Source: Bog-473 sp963706555 (lineage in GTDB: Bacteria; Actinomycetota; Acidimicrobiia; Acidimicrobiales; RAAP-2). From it: a stretch of 64,000 nt of DNA. The notes under the pieces are model-generated. The model had not been told where the DNA came from, ran no database searches, and saw only the letters and a list, made by a program, of their open reading frames with translations. Positions 26,217 to 35,117 of this stretch are shown here, piece by piece; positions within the stretch are counted from its first letter, which is position 1; each line of letters begins with the position of its first letter. Made by a program: the position numbers and the translations under genes. The DNA is taken from positions 2,604,001 to 2,668,000 of the forward strand of contig OY970164.1 in NCBI GenBank assembly GCA_963706555.1, written 5' to 3'.

Positions 26217-27047
26217 GTGGACGAGGGCCAGGAGAACGACCCGATCCCTGTTTCTCGTGGGATCGGGGGCGAGGCGGGCGGTGACCCGCAGTCACCCCAG
26301 GACGCCCAACCGTTTCCTGCTCCTGCTGTGGGTCCGCTGCCTGGACCACCCCCGATGCTGTCCTCTGATCGTGTCTACGGCGCCTGGTCGCACCGACGTG
26401 AGACGGATTACATCTTCAGTTACTGGACGGCGCTCGGCTGGACATTCCTTACGTTCGGAATCTTCGGGCTGTACGTCTTCTACCAGCTGGTCCGGCGCAT
26501 GCGCGACCACAATTCGCGCAGAATCGAATTTCTTGATGCCTCCCTTGTCTTCGCGTGGGAGGAAGCGGGCCGGCGGGGACTCCAAGAGGAGCTGACGCCA
26601 TCCTTCCAACGCGCCAGCGCCCACATGGATGTCCTCAGGCGCATGTCCGGGGACTTCCGCGATCCCGTCATCTGGCTGGTGTTGGCCATCGTCGTACGCG
26701 GCATCGCGGAAATTGTCGCCTTTGTGCTGTTGGACAAAGATCTGGTAACCCACGATCGCGCCGAGGTGGGCGTGGAGTACGAGCTGTCACTGATCTTCCG
26801 TCGCTTCGGCCAATCGGTGCCCGAACCTGAACAGACTCGGGTAAAGGGGGAGAACAACTACGTCGGACGAATTGTGGCCACTATCTTTTCGTTTGGCATC
26901 TATCTCTTCTGGTGGTATCACAACCAGATGACCGACCCGAACCGTCACTTCGAGGGTAACTGGCTCCAGGAAGACGCCGTCGTCGCCGCCATAGGAGCGC
27001 TGCGCGATCCCGCACAGCCACCATCCCCGCCGGAGCGAGGCATCTAA
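26217..27047 (+). CDS. Membrane protein with two DUF4234-like repeats
   Basis: Protein of 276 residues with a Pro/Gly-rich acidic N-terminus (about 45 residues), then at least four hydrophobic segments. Two related modules are visible: WTFLTFGIFGLYVFYQLVRRM around residues 75-95 and IVATIFSFGIYLFWWYHNQM around 215-235. Both have the G-I-(F/Y) turn followed by aromatic residues and a charged cytoplasmic end, as in DUF4234. Between them is a hydrophobic segment PVIWLVLAIVVRGIAEIVAF. No enzymatic motif is evident. The GTG at 26217 has GAGGAGG upstream; the longer frame upstream overlaps the hydratase. Confidence 0.7.
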   Translation: MDEGQENDPIPVSRGIGGEAGGDPQSPQDAQPFPAPAVGPLPGPPPMLSSDRVYGAWSHRRETDYIFSYWTALGWTFLTFGIFGLYVFYQLVRRMRDHNSRRIEFLDASLVFAWEEAGRRGLQEELTPSFQRASAHMDVLRRMSGDFRDPVIWLVLAIVVRGIAEIVAFVLLDKDLVTHDRAEVGVEYELSLIFRRFGQSVPEPEQTRVKGENNYVGRIVATIFSFGIYLFWWYHNQMTDPNRHFEGNWLQEDAVVAAIGALRDPAQPPSPPERGI

Positions 27048-27147
27048 GGTCCGTTCTCGTTGCTCTTTCCCGGCAGCTTCTGTGACACCGGCGAAGGCGT
27101 TCCGAGACCGGACGGGTTCCTGTCCCCCCTTTGGAGCGGTCGACTAC

Positions 27148-27615
27148 TCAGTTGTACCGCGCATTGGATGCCTTTTCCGATGTGGCCAGATCGATGGGTT
27201 CGAGGACCGGCCTGACCTCTCCCCCAACCGGAGGTCCGCCTTCCTCACGCGTCACCTTGGTGCGGGTGAGATTGTCCCAGGGAGCTCTGCGAGGTTCGCG
27301 GAAGAGGTTCTCGGGTGCAGAGGCGCCGAATACGAAGGAAATGCCGATCATGGCGCACACCACGACCGTCGGCACCAGCAAGAGGCAACAGGTACCGCTC
27401 CGAATGATCGATCTCCCCAGAGGTATCGGTTGCCCATCTGACAACCGGACAACATGGAGCTTCAGGACCCGATAGCTCGGGGTCCGGCCGTTTCGCCATT
27501 CGAAAACGCACCAGACCATCCAGCCGATCCCGAGCGTGACCACGCAGAGCAGGGGGGCGAGAGCGAACGCCTCGAGGCGCTTGGCAAAGCTCGCCTCGGG
27601 CTCGTTTCCAGCCAT
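27148..27615 (-). CDS. RDD family membrane protein
   Basis: Small membrane protein of 155 residues. ASFAKRLEAFALAPLLCVVT forms the first hydrophobic segment, and WRNGRTPSYRVLKLHVVRLS followed by IPLGRSIIRS is the RDD signature (Arg and Asp-type motif with the conserved G-R-T-P-x-x-x turn). A second hydrophobic segment CCLLLVPTVVVCAMIGISFV follows, then a hydrophilic tail of about 55 residues. The family may be transporters or membrane anchors; no role can be assigned here. It is convergent with the 26217-27047 membrane gene. Confidence 0.75.
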   Translation of the reverse strand: MAGNEPEASFAKRLEAFALAPLLCVVTLGIGWMVWCVFEWRNGRTPSYRVLKLHVVRLSDGQPIPLGRSIIRSGTCCLLLVPTVVVCAMIGISFVFGASAPENLFREPRRAPWDNLTRTKVTREEGGPPVGGEVRPVLEPIDLATSEKASNARYN

Positions 27616-27735
27616 GAGATCATGCTAATCACGTTGATCTCACCATCACACCGGGGCACTTCCCACCGCGCCCGGGGTCGACGGATCCCAGACCGACCAC
27701 GGGATCCCATCGATCCGGGAGATCGGTGGATCCGG

Positions 27736-28632
27736 TCAGGAGGGGCAGGAATCACTCCTCCCCACCGAGAAGCCGATGGAAGTCCCTGCCTCGGGGAGGA
27801 CCGCACGCTTCGGCGGTGCGGCAACGCGTACGGGCATGCCGTACTCGGAGAACGTCAGTGTGGCGACCGTGGTCGTGGGTCCATGGGGAAAGCCGTCGAG
27901 GGTGGTCGGGATCTTCAGGCCGCGAGGGAGGCGGCCGCTGAAATGGAGCGTGCTTTGTACTCGGACGAGGCGGCCCGCGCCGTCGAGCCACACGCGGCTC
28001 GGGCGTTGGGTCAACGCCTGCGGCGCCTGGTGTGGTGCGCAGACGTGCAGCGGTGCGTAGGTGACTTCGTACTGTGTGGTGGCAACGCCTTCTACATTCG
28101 CCGGACCGAGATCGGTCACCGATGCCACAGCATTGGGCCCTCGCAATGAGTCGAGAGCGACCGACGCATTGAGGGCCAGTGAGAGGCCGCGCTGAGCGCG
28201 CGGGAGCGTGGGAAACGGGAGTACCCGGTACTTTCCGGTGAACGCCAGCCCCGGTATCGGATTGGCCTGATACACGGTCCCCCCGATCACGATCGCGTCC
28301 GTGGCGCTGGTTGAGGAAACCGGGCGCAGAGGTTGGTTGCCCGAAGAGCTGAAGCTGATGTCCCGATCAACCTCGGAGACGCGCACGTCGTCGGTGGTGA
28401 AGTCCACCTCCCCGTGGCCCGACAGCGAACCTCGGAGCTCGGGATTGGGACTCGAGGTGACATGGGCGTACGAGAAGTGGGCGCTCCCCGCACCCTCGGT
28501 CGCCGCAATCACAGCAGCGATCCACTGGGTGGGGGACGGTGCTGAGGAACCTTGCGCGACGGCGAGCGCGGCGCCGGCAACTGTCCCTACGAGCAAGATG
28601 GAAAGCAGCAACCACGGAGCCAGGCGACGCAC
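27736..28632 (-). CDS. Secreted protein, possible LppX/LprG-like fold
   Basis: Exported protein of 298 residues. It has a signal peptide (MRRLAPWLLLSILLVGTVAG, then ALAVAQGSS) and no lipobox Cys. The mature part shows alternating strands such as SLSGHGEVDFTTDD and DAIVIGGTVYQANP, and a Val-Thr-rich middle with VEGVATTQYEVTY, reminiscent of the LppX/LprG lipid- or sugar-binding fold of actinobacteria; this match is weak. The start is GTG without a Shine-Dalgarno. It is 15 bases downstream of the MFS stop, so probably co-transcribed. Confidence 0.65.
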   Translation of the reverse strand: MRRLAPWLLLSILLVGTVAGAALAVAQGSSAPSPTQWIAAVIAATEGAGSAHFSYAHVTSSPNPELRGSLSGHGEVDFTTDDVRVSEVDRDISFSSSGNQPLRPVSSTSATDAIVIGGTVYQANPIPGLAFTGKYRVLPFPTLPRAQRGLSLALNASVALDSLRGPNAVASVTDLGPANVEGVATTQYEVTYAPLHVCAPHQAPQALTQRPSRVWLDGAGRLVRVQSTLHFSGRLPRGLKIPTTLDGFPHGPTTTVATLTFSEYGMPVRVAAPPKRAVLPEAGTSIGFSVGRSDSCPS

Positions 28633-28647
28633 GGAGGGAATTGTGCC

Positions 28648-29874
28648 TCACGCGGAGGCCGTCGCCGTGATCACCTGGAGAGGCCGTAACGCCTTCGCCG
28701 TCCCAGTAGCCACTGCGACAACGCCGGTCAGAGCTGGGATCAGGAACAGGGCGGTGTGCAGCGTCGTCAGTGACGCGATAGCGCCTATCAGGACTGGTCC
28801 CGAGACGAAACCGGCCCAACCGCAGCCAGCAACCGCGGCCACGGCTCGTCCAGTGTCCACGTTTCCCACTGTTCCCGCTGCACTCAGGACTATCGGGACT
28901 ACTCCTCCTAGTCCGGCGCCGAGCATGGCGAACCCGACCAATGCGGACACCGGACGGGCGATGACGAGACCAGCTGCGAACCCGAGAGTGGCAAGAGTGG
29001 CCAGAAGCGGCAGCACACGATGGGCGGGGAACCTGGTGAACAGCCGATTGCCCGAGAACCGGACTGCCAGCATGGCGAGGGCGTAGTCGGCATACGCAAG
29101 TCCGGCCATCAGGGGCACAGCGTGCAGGGAGTTGCGGAGATAGACAGCGGCCCAGTCGGCCGCGGCACCCTCACAAAGCATGTCGGCGAAAGCGATGCAC
29201 CCAAGCACGATGACCGTTCCTTGAAGGACACCACTGCGCTCGTGTGCAATGTGCTCTGAAGATGCGGATGCGGTGCCCGCTGGTCGGTCGATGATCATTC
29301 GGGTCGAAAGCCAGCCGACGACCAGGAGGCATGGAACGGACAGGACGAGCATCTGCTCGCTCAGGGAGATCCCCAGTGCCACCGCAGCCGCGCCGGTGAC
29401 CGCCCCGACGAGAGCGCCTGTACTCCATGACCCATGGAAGCCCGGCATCAGCACACGCCCCGAGAGCCGCTCGACAGCGATTGCCTGGGTGTTCATGGCT
29501 ACGTCGAGCATTCCCTGAAAGAAGCCCCACAGGAGGAACGCGACAAAGAACGTTTCGAATGAACCGGTGAGTGCGATGAACGGGCCCGAGACGCAATAAC
29601 CGACGAGGGCCACGCGTACGACGCGCCGACTCCCCAGTTTCGGCAGGAGGCGGCCCGCCACAACCATTGCAAGGACGGAACCAAGGGGAGCTCCCAGCAG
29701 AGCGATCCCGAGTTCGCCGATGCGCAGGCCGAGACGTTGTTGCAGGTGAGGGATGTGGGCTGTCCAGGAGGCGAACAGGAAGCCGTGTACGAAAAAGACG
29801 GCGATGACGGCAAAGCGCGGCCACCGGTCCGAGGTTGACGGATCGCGTTGGTTCGAACCTGGGAGAAGCGTCAG
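28648..29874 (-). CDS. MFS transporter (start uncertain)
   Basis: Major facilitator of about 12 hydrophobic segments, up to 408 residues. The first ATG in frame (29667) would remove the first membrane segment and a half: upstream the same frame reads RWPRFAVIAVFFVHGFLFAS, then LGIALLGAPLGSVLAM, which is typical MFS N-terminal sequence. There is no ATG, GTG or TTG between 29668 and the upstream stop at about 29926. A CTG at 29874 overlapping the DeoR stop is one candidate start; a lost start or an indel are alternatives. Motifs LPGKLGSRR-like (LLPKLGSRRVV) after TM2 fit the family. The substrate is unknown, perhaps a sugar given the DeoR neighbour. Confidence 0.75.
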   Translation of the reverse strand: MTLLPGSNQRDPSTSDRWPRFAVIAVFFVHGFLFASWTAHIPHLQQRLGLRIGELGIALLGAPLGSVLAMVVAGRLLPKLGSRRVVRVALVGYCVSGPFIALTGSFETFFVAFLLWGFFQGMLDVAMNTQAIAVERLSGRVLMPGFHGSWSTGALVGAVTGAAAVALGISLSEQMLVLSVPCLLVVGWLSTRMIIDRPAGTASASSEHIAHERSGVLQGTVIVLGCIAFADMLCEGAAADWAAVYLRNSLHAVPLMAGLAYADYALAMLAVRFSGNRLFTRFPAHRVLPLLATLATLGFAAGLVIARPVSALVGFAMLGAGLGGVVPIVLSAAGTVGNVDTGRAVAAVAGCGWAGFVSGPVLIGAIASLTTLHTALFLIPALTGVVAVATGTAKALRPLQVITATASA

Positions 29875-30629
29875 ACGCAGCGAACGTCGACCCCAGCGTT
29901 CCGCAACTCGTCCACGATCTGCTGGTTAGCTCGCAAATCGGTGAGCACAATGTCGATCGCGTCGAGATCGCAGACATGGCCGAACGCCACTCGGCCCAGC
30001 TTCGAGGAGTCGGCCACTGCGATGACCCGTTGCGAGGCCTTGGCGGCGGACCGCTTCACCGCAGTCTCGGCGAGAAGGTGGGTTGTGATGCCGGCCTTGG
30101 GGTCGATACCGCAGGGCCCCATCACGCACGTGTCGAACCGGAGCAGCGAGAACGAATGCTCGGCGAGGCCTCCCGCCAACGACAGCTCCCCCGGGCGGAC
30201 CTCACCTCCTGGGAGGAGAAGTTTGATGCCCGGACACTCGTGCAATTCGAAAATGGGCCTCAGAGCGAGTGGCATGACGGTCAATCGCCGGTTTCGCAGC
30301 GCTCGAGCGACCTCCATCGCCGTCGTTCCGCCGTCGAGGATTACCGTCTCCCCATCGGAGAGGAGATTGGCGCAGGCTTCGCCTATCGCCAACTTGGCTT
30401 CCCGGGAATCGAGAGCCCGAATGCCGTAAGGGGATTCCTCGGCACTAAGGAAAACCCTCGTCGCCCCGCCGTGCACCCGGCGCAGGCCTCCGCTGCGCTC
30501 CAGGGACTCGAGGTCGCGCCGCACCGTCATCTCAGAGCAATCCAGTACGGCGGCCAGCTCGCCGACCAACACCGGGCTGCGTTCACGGAGTGCCTGCATG
30601 ATCAACTGCTGACGTGTTTGCACATCCAC
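29871..30629 (-). CDS. DeoR/GlpR family transcriptional regulator
   Basis: DeoR-family regulator of 252 residues. The N-terminal winged helix-turn-helix reads RQQLIMQALRERSPVLVGEL then CSEMTVRRDLESLERSGGLR, RVHGGA; the C-terminal ISOCOT-like sensor has VILDGGTTAMEVARAL and AVADSSKLGRVAFG, which bind a sugar phosphate in relatives. The frame allows an ATG at 30653, but the GTG at 30629 lies exactly 7 nt after TAGAAT and gives the usual family start (VDVQTRQQLI). It is divergent from the HAD phosphatase with overlapping promoters and probably controls it and the MFS gene (inference). It is the only regulator gene in the window. Confidence 0.87.
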   Translation of the reverse strand: MDVQTRQQLIMQALRERSPVLVGELAAVLDCSEMTVRRDLESLERSGGLRRVHGGATRVFLSAEESPYGIRALDSREAKLAIGEACANLLSDGETVILDGGTTAMEVARALRNRRLTVMPLALRPIFELHECPGIKLLLPGGEVRPGELSLAGGLAEHSFSLLRFDTCVMGPCGIDPKAGITTHLLAETAVKRSAAKASQRVIAVADSSKLGRVAFGHVCDLDAIDIVLTDLRANQQIVDELRNAGVDVRCV

Positions 30630-30636
30630 GCCGGTG

Positions 30637-30646
30637 ATTCTAACAT
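30637..30646. promoter_or_regulatory. Overlapping divergent -10 elements
   Basis: On the plus strand TAACAT (30641-30646) ends 7 nt before the GTG of the HAD gene (30654). On the minus strand TAGAAT (30642-30637) ends 7 nt before the GTG of the DeoR gene (30629). The hexamers share bases 30641-30642, so RNA polymerase could hardly occupy both promoters at once. Neither gene has a Shine-Dalgarno. Confidence 0.5.
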
Positions 30647-30653
30647 TAATCAT

Positions 30654-31406
30654 GTGAGTTCGCACAGAAAAAATGTTCGTCCACCGGTCGAGGCCGTGAT
30701 CTTCGATGTGGGAGGCGTGCTGCTCGATTGGAACCCCCGGCACCTGTATCGCACGCTGATCGGGGACGAAGCGACGATGGAGCGGTTCCTTGCAGAAGTC
30801 TGTACGCCGGCCTGGCACGCCAACCACGACCGGGGCGTTTCGACCGCGGCGTCATGCGCCGAACTCTCCTCCAGCTATCCCGACTTTTCCGAGTGGATCT
30901 GGGCATGGTCGAGGCGCAGCGAGGAGATGATCGGTGGTGTCGACACCGGATCGGTAGACGTCCTGCGGGCGGTCAAAGAAACCGGGCTGCCCTGCTATGC
31001 ACTCACCAACATGGAAGCGGAAACCTATCCGCTCCGCTTCCGGCGATTCCCGTTCCTTCGTTGGTTTGACGGCACCGTCGTTTCGGGCAGGGAAGGCGTG
31101 GCAAAGCCAGAGCCAGAGATCTTCACGCGGATGCTCGACCGCTTCGGTCTGACGGCCCGAACAACGTTGATGATCGACGACACGGAGGAGAACCTCGACA
31201 CGGCCGGCAAGCTGGGGATGAAGACCGTCCTGTTCCTCTCGTCGGGCCAACTCCGGGCGCAACTCGAGGCCGCCGGGGTCCTGCACCCAACCAGCCCGCG
31301 GCATGGAGAGCCTTCACATTCATGGACTCCTCGCGGCTCGTCATTTCTTCGGCTTCCTCCGGCTCGTCGGGAGCTTGCAGGCACCGACAAGCTGGAGGGG
31401 CCATGA
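30654..31406 (+). CDS. HAD-superfamily phosphatase (HAD-IA)
   Basis: HAD-like hydrolase of 250 residues. Motif I is FDVGGVLLDWN, where Asp is the nucleophile and Gly replaces the usual second Asp, as in YihX-like and epoxide-hydrolase N-domain relatives. Motif II is ALTNMEAE, motif III the Lys in GVAKPEPEIF, and motif IV IDDTEENLDTA. It likely dephosphorylates a sugar phosphate. The GTG at 30654 lies 7 nt after TAACAT, so translation is probably leaderless. The same frame continues upstream antisense to DeoR, but that part is not protein-like. The C-terminal 45 residues are low in family resemblance. Confidence 0.87.
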   Translation: MSSHRKNVRPPVEAVIFDVGGVLLDWNPRHLYRTLIGDEATMERFLAEVCTPAWHANHDRGVSTAASCAELSSSYPDFSEWIWAWSRRSEEMIGGVDTGSVDVLRAVKETGLPCYALTNMEAETYPLRFRRFPFLRWFDGTVVSGREGVAKPEPEIFTRMLDRFGLTARTTLMIDDTEENLDTAGKLGMKTVLFLSSGQLRAQLEAAGVLHPTSPRHGEPSHSWTPRGSSFLRLPPARRELAGTDKLEGP

Positions 31407-31865
31407 CCCTGACCGGTGGATACCCAACCAGGAGGAGCGCAGCCTCAGCGAGCCCGTATTTCAGTGAGCGTTACACGCCGGCTTCCGTGAGCGCCGCGAC
31501 ACTCGGGCACCCGGGCCACGACATACTCCGGTCACCAGCGGTATCGCCCAATGGTGCTCGCTGACGTTGGGCGAGCGCAAGAAGCTGACTTCGAAGCTGT
31601 GGGAGGCACCGGTCAGTGGGCCGTGGTTGCAGGCGCTGACTCCACATCGGAGGTAAAGCGGTCCGGCTCGACCAGTACCCAGTGCTCGGCGTGGCTGCGC
31701 GCTATATGCTGATTATATGTTGTACAAATGCTCGTGCATCGCTCTGGCCAGAAGCGCGGATACGTGCGGCGCCGGAGCCGAGGCCCGAACAGAAGATGCC
31801 ATGGCTCGACGCAGAGTCCCAAAAGGGCCCGTCAGCATTTGGGCCCACGGTGTGGGGAGGCCTCC
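31407..31865. other. Intergenic region before the Mo-hydroxylase operon
   Basis: This 459-base region contains no convincing gene on either strand. It includes an A/T-rich stretch at 31701-31730 with a repeated TATATG and the perfect palindrome TTGTACAA, listed separately. Confidence 0.55.
31720..31727. promoter_or_regulatory. TTGTACAA palindrome, candidate operator
   Basis: TTGTACAA is a perfect 8-bp inverted repeat in an A/T-rich patch with two TATATG direct repeats just upstream (31703-31719). It lies 139 bases before the Mo-hydroxylase start. A GntR-type regulator could bind such a site; no such gene is nearby. Confidence 0.35.
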
Positions 31866-34198
31866 GTGTCCGCGATGATGGGAGGCGGTGCCCGCTTTGT
31901 CGGGCAGCGAGTGACCCGCAAGGAGGATGCGCGCTTCCTTACCGGTCATGGCCAGTTCGTCGACGACGTCGTCGTACCGGGGACCCTTCATGCTGCATTC
32001 GTGCGGAGTGACGTGGCTCGTGGTCGGATCGTTTCGATCGACACGGAGGAAGCTGCAGCCATTCCGGGGGTTCGCGCCGTGTGCACCGCTGACGACCTCG
32101 CTCCGTTCGTGTGCGATTACCTCGTCGACGACGAGCACGACGCGAGCCGGCCTTGGCGGGTCCTGGCCCGTGGAGACGTCCGGTGTGTGGGTGAGCCCAT
32201 CGTCATGGTGATTGCGGACTCGCGGTACGTGGCCGAAGACGGGATGGAAGCGGTTGTTGTCGAGATCGAGCCCGAGGAGCCCCTGGTCGATTTTGTCGAG
32301 GCTCTGTCCGCTGGAGCTCCGCTCGTGCATCCTGAGCGAGACTCGAACATCTGGACGGACATGCCGGCACCCGAGAATGCCGGGCTGGCCGCGGTCCTGG
32401 ATTCCGCGCCGCTCGTAATGACCGAGACGTTCCGCCAGCACCGCTATGCGACCGTCCCTATGGAGACACGGGGCATTCTCGCTGCTTGGGACCGCTACCG
32501 CGCCGAGCTCACCGTGTGGATCTCCACGCAGGGGCCGCACGGGGCGCGGAGCTTGTTCTCCCGTCTCCTGGGGCTCGACGACTCCCGCGTCCGCGTCATC
32601 ATGCCTGATGTCGGGGGATCGTTCGGACTCAAGATGAACGCCCGATCAGAGGAGTTGGCCGTCGTCTTGGCCAGCTTCAAGCTGTCACGCCCGGTGAAGT
32701 GGATCCAGGACCGTCACGAGAACCTTCTGGCCGACGATCACGCGGGGAAGATTTGGCCACCGTCACCATGGCCGCTGACGAGAAGGGCCTGCTCCTGGCC
32801 GAAAAGGCCCACTTCGTCGAGAGCGTGGGCGCCTTCCCCGCAGCGATGTCGAGCGCCGCAATGCTCTCGACGATGATCTTCCCCGGCCCGTACCGGGTGG
32901 CACATTTCGGAGCGAGCGCCCAGTCCGTCTTCACCAACCTCATGGGCCGAGGGTCGTACAGAGGCCCGTGGATGTTCGAGACTGTTGCGCGCGAGCAGAT
33001 GATCGATTGTGTGGCCGCTCGCCTCGGACTCGACCCGCTCGAGTTCCGCCGCCGGAACGTCGTTCGGTCCGAGGACCTGCCCTACACGATGGCCACAGGT
33101 GTGATTTTCGATCAGATCACGGCCGCCGAGACCCTCGAGCAGGCAGCCGAGGTGATCGGCTATGACCAGTGGCGCTCCGAGCAGCAGGCGGCACGCGACG
33201 ATGGACGCCTCCTCGGAATCGGAATGAGCTTGTTGGCGGAGCCGACCGCGATGGCCTTCGGGTGGATGAGTACCGACGCCGCGACGGTCCGCATCGGGCG
33301 CAATGGACGGGTCGACGTGTTCGCGAGCACGGCGAGCCATGGCCAGGGTTACGAGACCACGATCGCCCAGGTTGTCGCAGATGAGCTGGGCGTGGACCTC
33401 GAGGATGTCCGGGTCATCCAGGGTGGCGACACCTCCGCGACGCCGCTGGGCCCGGGTACGGGCGGCAGCCGGAGCATGATCCCGATGACCGCGGCCCGCC
33501 TGGCCTGCCGTGAGCTGCGGTCGCGGATGCTGGCCATCGTCGCCAAGACGCTCGAAGCCTCCGAGGAGGACCTCGAGCTCGTCGACGGCCGCGTCCAGGT
33601 CGTGGGGGTGCCCACGAAAGGCATGACCATTTCAGAAGTAGCGGCCATTGCATACACGCAACCGGCCGCGCTGCCCGATGGAGTCCCACTGGGCCTGGAG
33701 GCGCAGAACCGCTTCAGCCCGAGCACCTTCACGACGTGGTCCAACGCCTGCCACATGTGCACGGTCGAGGTCGATCCCGACACGGGGGCGGTGACCATCC
33801 TGCGCTACGTGGTGAGCGAGGACTGCGGCGTGATGATCAACCCGAACGTGGTCGAGGGCCAGATCGCCGGCGGCGTCGTACAGGGCATCGGTGGCGTGCT
33901 CTACGAGAACCTCCAACACGACGAGGCGGGCAACCCGCTCGCCACGACGTTCCTCGACTACCTTCTGCCGACCTCGACCGAAGTACCCGAGATCGAGTAC
34001 GCCCACATAGAGACTCCGGCACCGAGCAATCCGGGAGGCCACAAGGGGCTGGGGGAAGGTGGCGCGATCGGCGCGCCGCCGGCGGTCATCAATGCGGTGG
34101 CCGATGCACTTCGCCACCTGGGGGTGCAGATTCGGGCCCAACCTCTCGGGCCGGCCGACATCATTGCGCTCATTGAAGCAGCCGAGCAAGAACCATGA
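31866..34198 (+). pseudogene. Xanthine dehydrogenase/CoxL-family large subunit, frameshifted
   Basis: Molybdenum-cofactor subunit of a three-part hydroxylase, about 777 residues if the break is repaired. The first frame runs from GTG 31866 (GGGAGG 5 nt upstream) through FVGQRVTRKEDARFLTGHG, MPDVGGSFGLKM and WIQDRHENLLADDHA. The second resumes with EDLATVTMAADEKG and includes GSYRGPWM, GHGQGYETTIAQ and the catalytic-Glu segment KGLGEGGAIGAPP. One base is missing within 32742-32747 (GCGGGG). The active-site loop SYRGPWM differs from the CO dehydrogenase AYRCSFR loop, so this is not a CO dehydrogenase. It would hydroxylate a heterocycle or aldehyde. The M and S subunit genes follow. Confidence 0.87.
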
Positions 34199-34241
34199 GG
34201 AGCCCAAGTCCGGCCGCCTCGGTCGAGGGGTGGGGGGAGGC

Positions 34242-35117
34242 GTGAAGCCCTCCTCCTTTGAGTACCACGCACCTGCAACGGTCGACGAGGCACTCGAGAT
34301 CCTTGCCCAGTACGGCGAGAGCGCGAAAATCCTTGCCGGCGGCCAGAGCCTCATCCCGATGCTCGCACTTCGCCTTACGTCGTTCGCGCATCTCGTCGAC
34401 CTACGTCGCATAGTCGGACTGGACAGCATCGATCGCCGAGACGGCATGGTGCGGGTGGGCGCCAGGGTGACGGAATCGGCCGTGGAGCGCAGCGACGAAA
34501 TGGCAGCGGCGGCTCCGTTGGTCACCCGGGCCACCCCACTCATCGGTCACTTCCAGATCCGAAACAGAGGGACGTTGTGTGGGTCGATCGCGCATGCCGA
34601 CCCATCTGCTGAATACCCTGCCGTTGCCGTCGCTCTCGGTGCGGAAATGGAAATTGTCTCGCGCCGCGGATCCCGGACGGTCTCCGCCGAGGACTTCTTC
34701 GTTGGGTTTTGGACCACCACGCTACGTGCCGACGAACTTCTTGCCGCGGTGGCGTTCCCTGTGTGGAAGGGCCGGTGCGGATTCGGCTTCCAGGAGTTCG
34801 CCCGGCGCCACGGCGACTTCGCTCTCTCGGGAGCGGCGATCGGGATCGAAGCCGATGCGGACGATCGGATCACCGGGTGCAGGATCGCCCTCATGGGCAT
34901 GGGTCTGATTCCAGAGCGTGCTCGAGCGGCGGAATCGGCTGCACTGCACTCGAAAATCGGGGAGATATCAGCGAAGGAACTCGGTCAGATCGCGAATTCT
35001 GAACTTGAGTCAATTCCCAGCGATGTCCACGGCTCGGCCGCTTACCGCAAGCGGATCGGAGCCGCAATGGTCGAGCGAGCTTGGCAAGAAGCCCGAAGTG
35101 AGGTGATGAATGACTGA
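34242..35117 (+). CDS. Mo-hydroxylase FAD-binding (CoxM-like) subunit
   Basis: FAD subunit of 291 residues that passes electrons from the iron-sulfur subunit to an acceptor. FAD-binding motifs are AKILAGGQSLIPML near residue 30 and GTLCGSIAHADPSAEYPA near 105-122; the CO-dehydrogenase-like C-terminal domain follows from about 175. GGGGGGAGG lies 1-2 bases before the GTG at 34242, an unusually tight spacing, but this start fits the family (MKPSSFEYHAPATVDEAL). It is separated by 43 bases from the large subunit and overlaps the small subunit by 8 bases. Confidence 0.9.
   Translation: MKPSSFEYHAPATVDEALEILAQYGESAKILAGGQSLIPMLALRLTSFAHLVDLRRIVGLDSIDRRDGMVRVGARVTESAVERSDEMAAAAPLVTRATPLIGHFQIRNRGTLCGSIAHADPSAEYPAVAVALGAEMEIVSRRGSRTVSAEDFFVGFWTTTLRADELLAAVAFPVWKGRCGFGFQEFARRHGDFALSGAAIGIEADADDRITGCRIALMGMGLIPERARAAESAALHSKIGEISAKELGQIANSELESIPSDVHGSAAYRKRIGAAMVERAWQEARSEVMND

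Noticed and set aside
29835..30653. N-terminal extension of the HAD protein
   Set aside because: It is antisense to the well-supported DeoR gene; HAD motif I begins shortly after GTG 30654.
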